From Batillaria attramentaria (Eukaryota > Mollusca > Gastropoda > Batillariidae), in contig JACVVK020000085.1 of NCBI GenBank assembly GCA_018292915.2, positions 1-64,000 of the forward strand: 64,000 nucleotides of DNA. Direction: 5' to 3'. Below the pieces are notes generated by a model that was given only the letters and a program-made list of their open reading frames with translations, ran no database searches and was not told where the DNA came from. Shown piece after piece: positions 1 to 25,800 of the stretch. Within the stretch, counting starts at the first letter, position 1, and every line of letters begins with the position of its first letter. Made by a program: the position numbers and the translations under genes.

Positions 1-114
1 AGTGGGCACATTTCTCCGATTCGCAGGCAGGGTGTTTCATAAGGTTGACAAAATGCAATGTCTCTAGGGACACGAAACCTTATTACACTGATTGTGTGAT
101 TTGTTCTACATTAC

Positions 115-386
115 CAGCTGTAATATAAAGCTATATATGTCACATCAACAATCAAGACAAGAACAAACACAAGAGTGCCTTTACGAGGAAAAAAATATTC
201 CTTAATTCTTACGACTGGATCGTCTTTGGCCAGAATGCTGACTCCGCGTAGCCACCAGCTAGCCGTCTTGCATCGTGTGGAGGCGACCATGTCGGCTGCT
301 GGTGACACGTCCAACCCTCCGCTGTCAGTCACTGGGCTGGCTAGTGCCAGTGCTGACGCTCGCCTCGTCTTTGTCTTCGTGCCCAT
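115..386 (-). CDS. Possible first coding exon of a type II membrane protein
   Basis: Reading leftward from an ATG at 386 there is an open frame of about 90 residues. It begins with a basic stretch (MGTKTKTRR), continues through a Ser/Ala-rich segment, and ends in a hydrophobic run of about 20 residues (TLVFVLVLIVDVTYIALYY) that would suit a single membrane anchor with a cytoplasmic N-terminus. A good splice donor (CAGCTG|GTAATG) lies at 115/114, just before the stop codon, so the frame could continue in an exon beyond the left edge. The DNA around 240-440 is CpG-rich compared with its surroundings, as expected near a promoter. I do not recognise the family, and the opposite strand is also open here, so this is tentative. 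Confidence 0.33.
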
Positions 387-590
387 GACACAGATCGCGA
401 GCAGCTTCGAGCCGGCCTACTCTCTCGTCGATCTTACGTCCAGGTGGGTCAAGTCAGGTCCTGTCTTCTGAATGTGGAGATGTTAGCAGTATTGGCGTTC
501 AGTGTGCAGGTTTTAGGCTCTTTTGAGGTCGATGGCCTCGGAGAGAAGCACTTCCGACAGTGTGTCTTAAAACCTTGCTTTCGTTTTCCT

Positions 591-743
591 ACGGGGAGAC
601 GGTACAGTCCAGCGGTTGAGCAGTGGACTTTCAATGCTCCGGTCGTGAGTTCGATTCCCGGCTGGGGCCAGATATTTGTGCTGGCCCTTTTCCTCGTTGC
701 CTCCTTGATATCAACCCTTTGTGGTGAAAATGACGTTCAAACC
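591..743 (+). repeat. tRNA-derived SINE, copy 1
   Basis: A tRNA-like head (box B-like GAGTTCGATTCCCGGC at about 645-660) is followed by a body that starts GATATTTGTGCTGGCC and ends TGGTGAAAATGACGTT, running straight into a CT/CA tract. The same head and body recur on the minus strand at 42,640-42,815, so this is a dispersed RNA polymerase III-derived element and not a working tRNA gene. A discriminator base and clean acceptor stem are missing. Confidence 0.62.
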
Positions 744-850
<107 letters not shown>

Positions 851-1094
851 TTGCTTCCCTTCGCATGCAAGCCGGTAAAAACAAAACAAGACAAAATTTA
901 ATTCAATAAAATACAATTTTGGTCAGTAGATTTAGGTTATTCATTTCACCGAAATATTACCAAACAAAACAAAATTCACAAGAATATTTATAAAAAAAAC
1001 AATCGTTGTTGACAGCAGCCTGCACCACCAGAATCTGTTAGACCAGACCCAGGTTATGCCTGGTGCTGACGCCTCTTATGTGTGCATGATGCAG

Positions 1095-16370
<15,276 letters not shown>

Positions 16371-16525
16371 GTGGCGTCACAGCTAGTGTCGTCAGTGACG
16401 TCACTTTTAGGTTATCGGCTGCTGGTTACCTCATGAATTGTGACATCAGGATATGCGTCATCCGACCTGTGACCTCACTCGTAGTCTGTTTTTATCCCTA
16501 GTGTTAGGACTCTCAGTGAAGTCAT

Positions 16526-16758
16526 GTAACATTCCTTCTGAGTGACAGCACAGTTCACGCCATTTAACATTCCTCCTAGGTGACATCACAAATGACATCA
16601 AGCAACATTCCTCGCGGGTGATGTCACAGTAAACGTCATGTAACATTCCTCCTAGGTCACATCAAAAAGTGACGTCAAGTAACATTCCTCCTAGGTCACA
16701 TCAAAAAGTGACGTCAAGTAACATTCCTCCTAGGTGACATCACAGTTGAGTCAATTCA
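16526..16758 (+). repeat. 39-bp tandem repeat with CRE-like palindromes
   Basis: TAACATTCCTCCTAGGT recurs at about 16,526, 16,565, 16,603, 16,641, 16,680 and 16,719, i.e. every 38-39 bases. Each unit also carries AGTGACGTCAAGT or a degenerate form (TGACATCA). The 16,641-16,758 copies are nearly identical and the earlier ones more diverged. GTGACGTCAC also occurs just upstream (about 16,396-16,405). Confidence 0.85.
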
Positions 16759-17627
16759 TGCAGACAGTTCCAGTGACCTCAGTGGAACGGCATTTTCTAT
16801 GCTAAAGCCGTTTCCATTTTGCCTTGCGCTTATACTGTTGACAGAGACCCCAATACTTTGTCAATATGTGAGTGTGTGTGTGTGTGTCATTGTGTGAAGT
16901 TTTGTTTGTGTTGTGGTGTCATGGGTGTTAAAAAACAAACTGGTATCACAGGTGTACTGGTTTACAAAGGGAAGCTATCTGAATGGAATGAAATGAAATG
17001 GAGTCCTGTATTTATGGAGAACATTCATGTATGCAGTTTTTTGTTTTTTTTTCATCAGATGTAAAAGCTGCATCCCTTGATTTTCCTATACAGCCATGTG
17101 TGTGTGTGTGTGTGTGTTCGTGTGTGTGTGTGATGTAAATTTGTGGCATTTCTCAAAGGGTGGGTTTTTCATCCTTCATATGGCATTCGTAATTGATACG
17201 GTTTGGTAATTCATTTCTATATTACTTTAATTCAGTATTATCCTAGCGGAAGTCAAATTACATACATAGATACACACATGGCCAACTAAGCTGTAGAGAA
17301 TTTTGAAACACTTCATGAAATGCTTTTGTACATTGAGTTTCTTGTTTGTGCTTGGCTGAATTGTTCCTTCTGAAAAATTATCAAATTCGTGAGCATTTGA
17401 TACTGAGCAACATCTGTCTCTCAACAGACTAAAGAATAGTTAGCCTTGAAGTCAGTTTACTCACTTTTTTCCTCCAAACAGTATTACATGTTGTGGCCTA
17501 CCTCAAAATGTCTTTCAGCAAGAAGTGATATTTTGTACATAGTTGTAGTGTTTCTACCATGTAATGCATGCATGCGTTGGTTGTATATATCAAATATTTC
17601 AAGAAAATGTATACTGGAAGACCAGGT

Positions 17628-17633
17628 AATAAA
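17628..17633 (+). terminator. Poly(A) signal of the kinase gene
   Basis: AATAAA about 1.26 kb after the kinase stop codon, followed within 40 bases by a T-rich stretch (CATTTTTTTTTTTCATGG) that could act as the downstream element. Confidence 0.5.
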
Positions 17634-17949
17634 TCTTTAACTTGGACAATTCTGCCATTTTTTTTTTTTCATGGTTGAGGGGAGGAGCAAACACTTTGAT
17701 GTTGATGTTGCAGAATGTCTGAAGTAGGATGCAAGATTCAGTGATAACTGGTGGGATAAAGACTTTGTGCACTGGATGAAAATTTGTTGATTTCTTTTCA
17801 AACTGATGGTCCATTTTTCATGTGTATTGCTGAGTTTGCATTATGGTCAGGTGTAAAATTATGAGTTGTTATGCTGTTGACAAATTACACACACACACAC
17901 AGAAAGCAAACTGTCTAACACACAACATATTAATGAGGAAAACATCTGA

Positions 17950-17955
17950 TTTATT
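17950..17955 (-). terminator. Poly(A) signal for a minus-strand transcript
   Basis: TTTATT on the plus strand is AATAAA on the minus strand. It faces the kinase poly(A) signal at a distance of about 320 bases, so two transcripts converge here. It may end either the CCCH-gene transcript, with a very long 3' UTR, or the transcript starting near 21,506. Confidence 0.4.
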
Positions 17956-20592
17956 GTAACAAGAAAATGTGTAACAAGAATGTCGTGAAAGGACAAAAAT
18001 CCACTGCTGCATACATCCCTACCTTACCTTTGAGTAACCCCCCCCCCCCCCCCCCAAAAAAAAAAAAAAAATAAAAAAAAAAATAAAAAATTGTTTCCTC
18101 TTTCCTCAACTGACCTCTAACCTCTAAACACACACATTTCTAAACTTGATGTTCAAATATACACCTACATACATGATTCCTTTCGAAGAATGATTATAAA
18201 TCTAGACAGTCAAAATCATCATAGTGTAAAAATTCATAGAAAGTTTTATCCTAAGTGGAAAGTGGTGGGGATGCCTTGGTGCGGGGAATAGGGAAGAACA
18301 AAAATAAGCCCCCGCCCCCCCCCCCCTCCCAAAAAAAGTCTGCCTTGGCACTGTCTCTTCATTAAGGCAACTAAACATTTAAAACAAATATAATTATGCC
18401 TCTTTCCTTGAGTGATTGGAAATGATTAAAAATAATACTATAAGAAAAACAAAAACTACTCCTAGATCTACCAATAAAGGCAAATAAACAAAAAGAAATG
18501 AAATCACCACTTTGTATTGCATCGCGGGTCAGGGTGGAGAGTATTACAGAAGGCACAGAGTTCAGTGAGAATGGGATGGAATGGGTGAAGATACTTGCAA
18601 CATGTGGTCCACAAACCCTACATCCGACACGTGAATCCCTCGCACCATCCCTGTATACCTCAAAACAAACAACAGTTACTTAGAATTTACACAAAAGTAA
18701 AACAGATTAAGTAGGTAAAGCTACACTTGCTGGATTGCCACATTTTACAGTTCAGTCCACGCAGAACATCAATGTTGGCAATTGAGGAAATCACAGAGAC
18801 GTAACATACACAAACACCAAATTACAGGTCCCTTTCAGAATAATCTCCTAATGTTATGACATGTAATCAGTTATACTTACAAACTATTTCTGGTTCTCGA
18901 CGTCATGGGGTGGGCAAGTGTATGGGAATTTAACATTCTTTTCCGCCATGTATGGGAGACATCAAAGAAGTGGTGAAAAGGATGTTGTTATGACAAGTCT
19001 GGTAAATCTGATTAACAAATGTACAAGTTACGACTATTGACTACTTGCAAGAACAACCAAAATAGCAAGGTGGTCCTTGATTTTGAGTGCTTCATGAGAA
19101 ATGCAAATCAGTGCACAGTAAACGTGAAAAACGTGGCTTCATTTCATACAGACCAAATCCAACTACCAGTATACCATTGTGATGATGGTGACAGAGTAGT
19201 GATTTTTTGTGTCCTTCAACCACCAAACATGAGTCTCTGTTAAAAATAAAGTCACAATGCTTTTTGATTTGATTCAGGTAACCACACCCTACTAATTTCA
19301 GGTTTCCCAGACAACACTACAATAAAAAAATTAAAAAAAAACTTAATTATCACACACTGTAAGGTTTTGCCACCTGAAAAAGTCCAACAAACCATATTTT
19401 CTGCCATTTAGTATTTTCTAAAATGTAAAAAACTGTCATATATTCACTGTACATATATGTTAAAGCCAAGTCAGAGATACTTCTTTTTATGAAAGGTTAC
19501 ACAGTCATTCTGGGATACATCTACTCAAACAGCACCAATGAATGTTTTCATGACAAATATTTGAGCAGAGAAACAAAACTTATTTCTCACCTCCATAGTC
19601 ATAGCCAGTAATTTGTAGCTCAAAATATGCAAACATTTCCATCCAAACCAAACAAGGAACAACTGGCTGCTTAATAACGTATGTAATTTACACACTAAAA
19701 ACAATCATTTTCAAAAAGTATGAACACAAGGTTACTGAGTAGTAGTCAACATTTGAAAATATTCTTTACAAACAAAATATGGGTGTGGTTTTATCACACT
19801 GAGCAAATACTATGAGTGAGCGAAACAGATTATCATGATTCACTTTTGTGACCATAGTCAACGACAGATATGGTTTCAAATAATGAAAAAAAAACATCAT
19901 CATCTTTTTGCCTTCACTCCGAGATATTTTTATGTGTATATTTATATATATACATGTATATGCAAAAAACAGAAAACACAGCATATGAAGAGACAATAAA
20001 AAATTCACACCCAAACAAAAACTCCAAACAAATCGACTCACTTACTCAGGAACTGATCAAGTGTTTAGTTTGAAAGCTGAGAAGCATATGGTGTATGAGT
20101 AGTATCGAACTGTGTTTTTGTTTGTTACTTTTTGTTTCCAACAAACTGGTAAGTGTGTAGAGAATTGCATGAGCTTTTTCACAGCAATGCACTGCATGTG
20201 AGCAATAAACAGATCTGAACTCATTGTATATATTCACCCTGATTGTGGCTTCGTTCACTGAAGAAAACAGAAACGATATAAATTTTGATTCATTCACAAC
20301 GCAAAACAACCAATGTAAGAATATACTAGGCAGTATAGCCACATTTCTGTCCAATAACTACTGTAAACACTTTGGACTTCAGCAGAACAAAACAGGCTTA
20401 CAGTTGGCCCCAAATAATCATTGAGCACAAAGTACTTGAGTAGCTGAAAAACATCAATTAACTTGCAGATAGCCCTATAATTATAAAAGACAAGTGTTTA
20501 CTCATCATCAACACACTTACGGTAGCAGTTATGTCTCAATTTGCATAAGACTATTCAAAATGGTATCTCCAAAATCAAATAGTCATTTCTTG

Positions 20593-20632
<40 letters not shown>

Positions 20633-21318
20633 CGGCCTCACTTTCAATAATTGTAAACATTGTGCCATGGCCAGAGATTACACCACCGGCAAACAAACGA
20701 ATGGCACAAAAAGCTCTGTACAGATCGCATAAATGAAAATTCCAAATCCTTGATCAAGTTGATGGCAGTCTGCAGTATCTCAATGGGAGCAAACTAAAGA
20801 CTCTACAAAAATGAAAGATTTTCTCTGGTGAAATATTATTCAAAGCCAATATAAATGAAGTTTAAGACAACCGTGCTTTAAACAGCTGCAAATTACAACC
20901 TAGTATGCGAGTACGAATCTGTCACAAAGGCAAATGTAGAAGGGCAAAAGTTCAGCTTCATACTTGGCACATATTAAATGGCACAATTTCAATGAACTGT
21001 TTTCTGGCACACATTTTTGCACAGATTTTCCTTCAACTTTACGAAGATACAAGCCACTGTAGAAAGTTTGTAAAATCACAGCATGCAAAGACAGCCGAGT
21101 GGGATTGCATAGCGAATATACAGTTGGAACCACAAAGTAATACGGGATGGCCGCTAGTACGCACTTAGCACCTTGTCGCAAAAACTGGTATGTTACTGCA
21201 TCATTAGCTGTGGTTTTCACAACCTGCTAGGCCGAGTCCAAGATGACAAGACAACTGATCTCCTGTCCAACTTAAAGCAATGTACACTATTTGAATGTCA
21301 ACACAGATGTCACCTCAC
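17956..21318 (-). other. AT-rich region with no recognisable gene
   Basis: No coding signal is supported on either strand. The stretch has poly(C)/poly(A) runs at 18,038-18,090, another C-run at about 18,310-18,327, and a (TA)n tract at 20,593-20,633. It is best explained as minus-strand 3' UTR or intron. Open frames of about 100 codons here have no family resemblance and biased composition. Confidence 0.5.
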
Positions 21319-21506
21319 CATGTGTGCATTCCTTTGTATTGACCATTCACTTTACCAAAGACTAAACCATTGTTCACTTCAAAGGAAAAGCTTCTCGTAT
21401 GGATGATGAAGCTGGTGTGAGCAACTGTCCCATTCACAGACGTAAACAGATAGACGCACCGCCGCACGCTGCCACCGCTGCTTGCGAGTGTCACTATCGC
21501 GGCCAT
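21319..21506 (-). CDS. Candidate first coding exon with a mitochondrial-type presequence
   Basis: From ATG at 21,506 (context AAGATGGCC, a YY1-type initiator) the minus strand encodes 62 residues starting MAAIVTLASSGGSVRRCVYL. Arg and Ser are frequent, acidic residues are absent from the first ~40, and the segment ends in HTRSFS, as in many imported mitochondrial proteins. A strong donor (ACATG|GTGAGG) at 21,319/21,318 lies just before the stop. I could not find the next exon, so function and reality remain open. Confidence 0.3.
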
Positions 21507-21744
21507 CTTACTAATACCAGAACTCAGAGGCTCTGTGTATAGGACGCCTCGTTCGAAATACAAAGTTCTTTAGAAAGACGTCATCAGAAATGTGACGTAA
21601 GATAAAGCGGACCAATGCTATGCGCACTATGTAAACAGCTGATAGCGACTGGCCAATGCTATGCGCGCTATGTAAACAGCTGATAGCGTCTGGCCAATAC
21701 TATGCGCGCTATGTAAACAGCTGGCACTTCCAGGTACTGGCAAC
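21507..21744. promoter_or_regulatory. Bidirectional promoter-like block
   Basis: This GC- and CpG-enriched block in an AT-rich setting holds three CCAAT boxes in a 41-bp triplication, two CRE-like sites (GACGTCAT near 21,579 and TGACGTAA near 21,593), E-box-like CAGCTG motifs, and divergent YY1-type ATG contexts on each side: AAGATGGCC at 21,506 on the minus strand and AACATGGCGG at 21,745 on the plus strand. The plus ATG opens a short frame (MAVSLFRHRGVSISICLWSH) ending at 21,819. Confidence 0.5.
21612..21734 (+). repeat. 41-bp triplication containing CCAAT boxes
   Basis: CCAATGCTATGCGC begins at 21,612, 21,653 and (as CCAATACTATGCGC) 21,694. Each unit carries TATGTAAACAGCTG. The third copy loses the repeat after CAGCTG. 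Confidence 0.92.
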
Positions 21745-21819
21745 ATGGCGGTGTCACTTTTCCGGCACCGCGGTGTGTCTATCTCTATATGTCTGTGGTC
21801 CCATTCCATACCAGCATGA

Positions 21820-22051
21820 CTGTAACAATTACTGGGCACAAGCACCGTGACAGTGACCATTCTGGCTGGGTTTCATATCAACTCTGGACATCGGTAATAC
21901 ACCGATTCAATTTTGAAATGTCTAATGTCTCACCCTTTGGAACACTCTTCCAAAACACATAAGGCACATAGATTCCATCCCCACCTTAAAACTGTACTCA
22001 AAACACACTTGTTCTCAGCTCAGCAGCAATAATAAGGGACTGACAGAACTC

Positions 22052-22100
<49 letters not shown>

Positions 22101-22868
22101 CTGCCATAATTGCTGTCTTTTAATGTTCTCACTGGCATATTAGTTTCATGCCATTTTATTTTATTTTTATCTTAGTTTTGTTAACACTGTGAGCTTGCTG
22201 AGTATAAGCACTATACAAACACCCATAATCATCATTTCTTTCTCGTCCAAGCGGACATGTATATATGTCCTATCATTTCTGCGCCATTTATTCATGATTC
22301 AGGACAAATGGCCCACACTTCTTTCAGTCAACCTGGGCATTTGTCCTGTTATAGTACTATATGAAGCCTTGTGGTTCTGAAATTGTACTTTGTAACAGCA
22401 GATGCACGTGAACATTAACAAAGATACAGGTCAGCTGTGCATTTGAAACTCGAACAGACACAAATACATTCAACTGACAATTTATAATACTGTAATTTGT
22501 AGAAACACTGAATACTGTTATACTGTGCACCTTAGATAGCTGGTTAATACAATCATGTATGCGTATCAAACTTTAGTGCCCAAAAACCCCAAACTATTCT
22601 CACAGTATCATCTTTCGTTGTCACTGAAATAACTCGGTTTCTGCCACTGTAACAAATCATTGCATAAAACTAAGCCTTAAAAAAGCCCAACACTGAAATA
22701 CTTTTCAGTAAGTCTCGAAAAAGGGACATAACATCTTTGCTGAAAAATGCTGTTCATGATTGACACCAGTACGTAGCTTGCATGAAAAGATTATGAAAGT
22801 GTACATGTACTCATTCAATTTGTAAGGATGCTTAGATCTTAAAGAAAAGCGGTTAAAAATTGCTGAAG
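21820..22868 (-). other. Probable 3' UTR of the CCCH zinc-finger gene
   Basis: Non-coding sequence downstream of the stop at 22,869. It contains a (GT)n tract at about 22,049-22,099 and minus-strand AATAAA at 22,292-22,287. A LINE-tail-like piece (TATAAGCACTATACAAA) is at about 22,202-22,218. No supported open frame. Confidence 0.45.
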
Positions 22869-25800
22869 TTATTCCCCAGTTTTGACAGACAGAGTGACTT
22901 CTCTGTCACCACTTTCACTGCGGTACCGTCCTCTGTTCTGTTGAGATTCGGCTACAACATCCGCATTCAGTCGGATCTGAAGGGGCTCAGCATCCACCCG
23001 CATCTTCATGTGATCCGCCTTCTTGTTCCTCAAACGGTTCCTCAAGTCATTCTCACCCATTTCTCTGTGTTTGAGACGATTCCGCAGATCAAAACTACTT
23101 ATCCTCCGCCTTGAGTTCTTGTCTGACAGTTCCACAGTGTTCTCTTGCATTCCGTCCACATCATCATAGGAAATGAAGTCTTCATTCGCAGCATGAATCA
23201 ACTCAGTCTCTTGTCTGTTGTAACCGCCATCCCATCCAGCTTCCCCTCTGCAGTCGTCGTCAAACTCCTCCGGATAGGAGTCTCCACTGTTGTAGAAAAC
23301 CTGCACTTCATCAGAGCTGTTGGCAGGGTTGAGCGTGTCATGCTCTCTCGACTGATATCGCTGCACATTTCTGCTCATGAATGTTTTCCCTCCTCCATGC
23401 ACCATCTTCCCTCTGTAGTAATGTGAGCCGGACTTGCAGTCACGGCTAGTTTCTGACAGGTCTTGTTTCAATGGGTCTCCGTTTGCTTCCAAGAAGTTCT
23501 GCATATCAGCTTGTCTGTCACGAAAAGCCCTGTCAGCATGTGCAGATCGGCAATACGGAGACACTTTCCTTGATTTTGAACTTCTTTCGTGTCCAGAATA
23601 CTCTCTCGTATCATACCTCCTTTTTCTTGAGTGCTCCTTGTACGGTTGTCCATGATCCCTGCTCCGCTTGTCAGATTTTCGCTGACGCTCACTGTGACCA
23701 GTCTCTTTTCCTGGGTCAACAGACATCTCAGCAGGAGTGTTTGATCTACTGTGTATGAACTGGTTGAGCAGTTCGTTTACTGAACCATGCAAGGCATCAA
23801 TATCCCGCATCCCAGAGCTGATGTCATCGAGACTGCTGTTGGCAAAGTCACGATAGTCGGTCATGTGTGACATGTCTTTGCTACCGGAGCGGAATCGGTG
23901 TCTCTGTCTATCTCGGTGTCTGCTTCCCTTCATTTCATTTCTATCACGTACATCAGGTTCATTCCTTTCACTGCTCCAAAATCTCCGATTCTCTTCATAA
24001 TCTTCTGTCTGACTGAAACTGCCAGCGGCAGCAACATCCTCACCAGGTGATGAGGTCAGATTAGGTGCTCTTGTCTCAGGTGAACTTGACATGACCTTGA
24101 ACCTACCTCCTGAACGGTCTTTCTGCATGTTACCATGATGACCTGAAAATTTTCCTCGGCCATTTGGCCATCTGCCACGCCCTCTCCCTGTGCCTTGTCC
24201 TCTTTGGTGCTGTATCTTGCGGTCTCCGTATGTATCGTTACTTTGGCCCTCGCTGTCAAGGGCCTCCTCTGGAAATGGCTGTTCTTGTGGGCTGTGAAAA
24301 CGTCTCCCAGCCATGTTCCACAGACCACGCTCTCTAACATGATCTGCATTTCTTGACGATCGGTCTTCAGCAAGTTCCTCTTTGTGGTGAGGTGTGGTGT
24401 TACGCTGCCCTGAGCCGTCCCTTTCACTTGTGATGGCCGTGCTCTCACCGTAACGTCGACTCCATTCCGCGTAGTTATCACACTTCTTGGCACAATTGAA
24501 ACAGGTCCTCTTACTGCCCATCCCACAAGCACAAGCGGTGTCTAGATCTTCGTCATCATCCTGGGAATGGTGACTGGCGTTCTGTCTTTCACTTGCATTT
24601 GTGACTATTTCTTGTGATGTTGCAAGACACTTCATGTCTCTCTTGGCTGAAAAAATGAGGGTCCTGCTGAAATCATCATCTTCTGGAGGTGAACTGGACA
24701 GGCCGAAGTCCTTGCTGCTCTCCGTGACATTGTTGTTATCCCCCTGATACTGTTTCCACTGTCCATAGTTAGCAAATTTCTTGAAAGGTTCTTGCACCCT
24801 CTTTGGTACTCTGTTGTAGCCGTTAGTCCGACCTTGGCTGCTAACGCGTGTCGCTGCATCAGGAAATGAGCCTATAGCGTCACAGCCAGTGGGTTGGTTC
24901 GCGGTAAATGATTCCTCAGCAGCGAGAAAGTCATCACCATGAACATTCTTTGGAAGGAAGTCTTGTCTTTTTGTGTTTTTCTCACCACAAAAACTCTTCT
25001 GATCCCAATCCTCTGTCGAATCAATCCGCTCATACTGTGTAGCGTTTCTCCCTCCAATGTTGCGGTCGCTCTCATTGTGGACTCTCTTCCCATTTTCAAA
25101 ATCGGTGAATTTCTTCCCGACCCCTGGTTGCACGTTGCTGGAGTGCCTGGTTGAACGACGGGCACGCTCTCTTAGACCTGCTCTGTGTGGACTTCCTGTT
25201 GGGCTCGTCTGCCGCAGCCGTTCTCTGCCATAATGACTGTCTCCCCTTGACTGTTCCCTGCTTGGGTAGCTGTCAGCCTTCGAATTTCGTTCAAATGACC
25301 TGTCTCCATTGTCAAACGACCTTTCTCCCTTGTCAAATGACCTCTCTCGGTTCTTAAATGACCTCTCTCCTTTGTCAAAGTTCTCAGAGGCACGACCGAC
25401 TGAACCATCCCTTTTTGAAAAGTTTCCAGTTTGGGAGGTTCTGTTGTATGATCTGCCTTGCCTGAAGCTACCCCTGGCTTGAGAAGTTTGATATGATGAC
25501 CCGCCTCTCCTGTGACTGTCATTTACACCAGACTTACGATCATGTGACCGATTCCTCCTGGTGAAACGTGTTTCTTGTGAATCTCGATCAAATGGTCGGC
25601 TGCCAGTGCTCTGTGTTTGGAAGCTGTGTTCCAGTGATTTGTCTCTTTCCTGAAAGTCATCAGTGGGACTTGAGTGATCACTCCCAACTAAATCCGTTTT
25701 CCTTTCATAATTGTCACGTCTAGACCTACGCTCACGTACATCCCTGCTTTGGTCATCACCATGTGAGTGGAAATCCTCTGATCGTTTGGAAAGTTTTTCG

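Larger units (their letters stand above)
16371..17650 (+). other. 3' UTR of the kinase gene
   Basis: Runs from the stop codon to just past a canonical AATAAA at 17,628-17,633. It holds the 39-bp repeat array, a short GT tract at about 17,097-17,152 and AT-rich sequence without coding potential. Confidence 0.55.

Noticed and set aside
600..670. Functional tRNA gene
   Set aside because: Box-like elements are present but the fold is incomplete and the same head-plus-body recurs at 42,640-42,815, so it is a SINE. The same applies to 30,060-30,152.
20900..21220. 106-codon minus-strand open frame
   Set aside because: No recognisable domain, AT-rich setting, and no matching splice phase with the candidate exon at 21,319-21,506.
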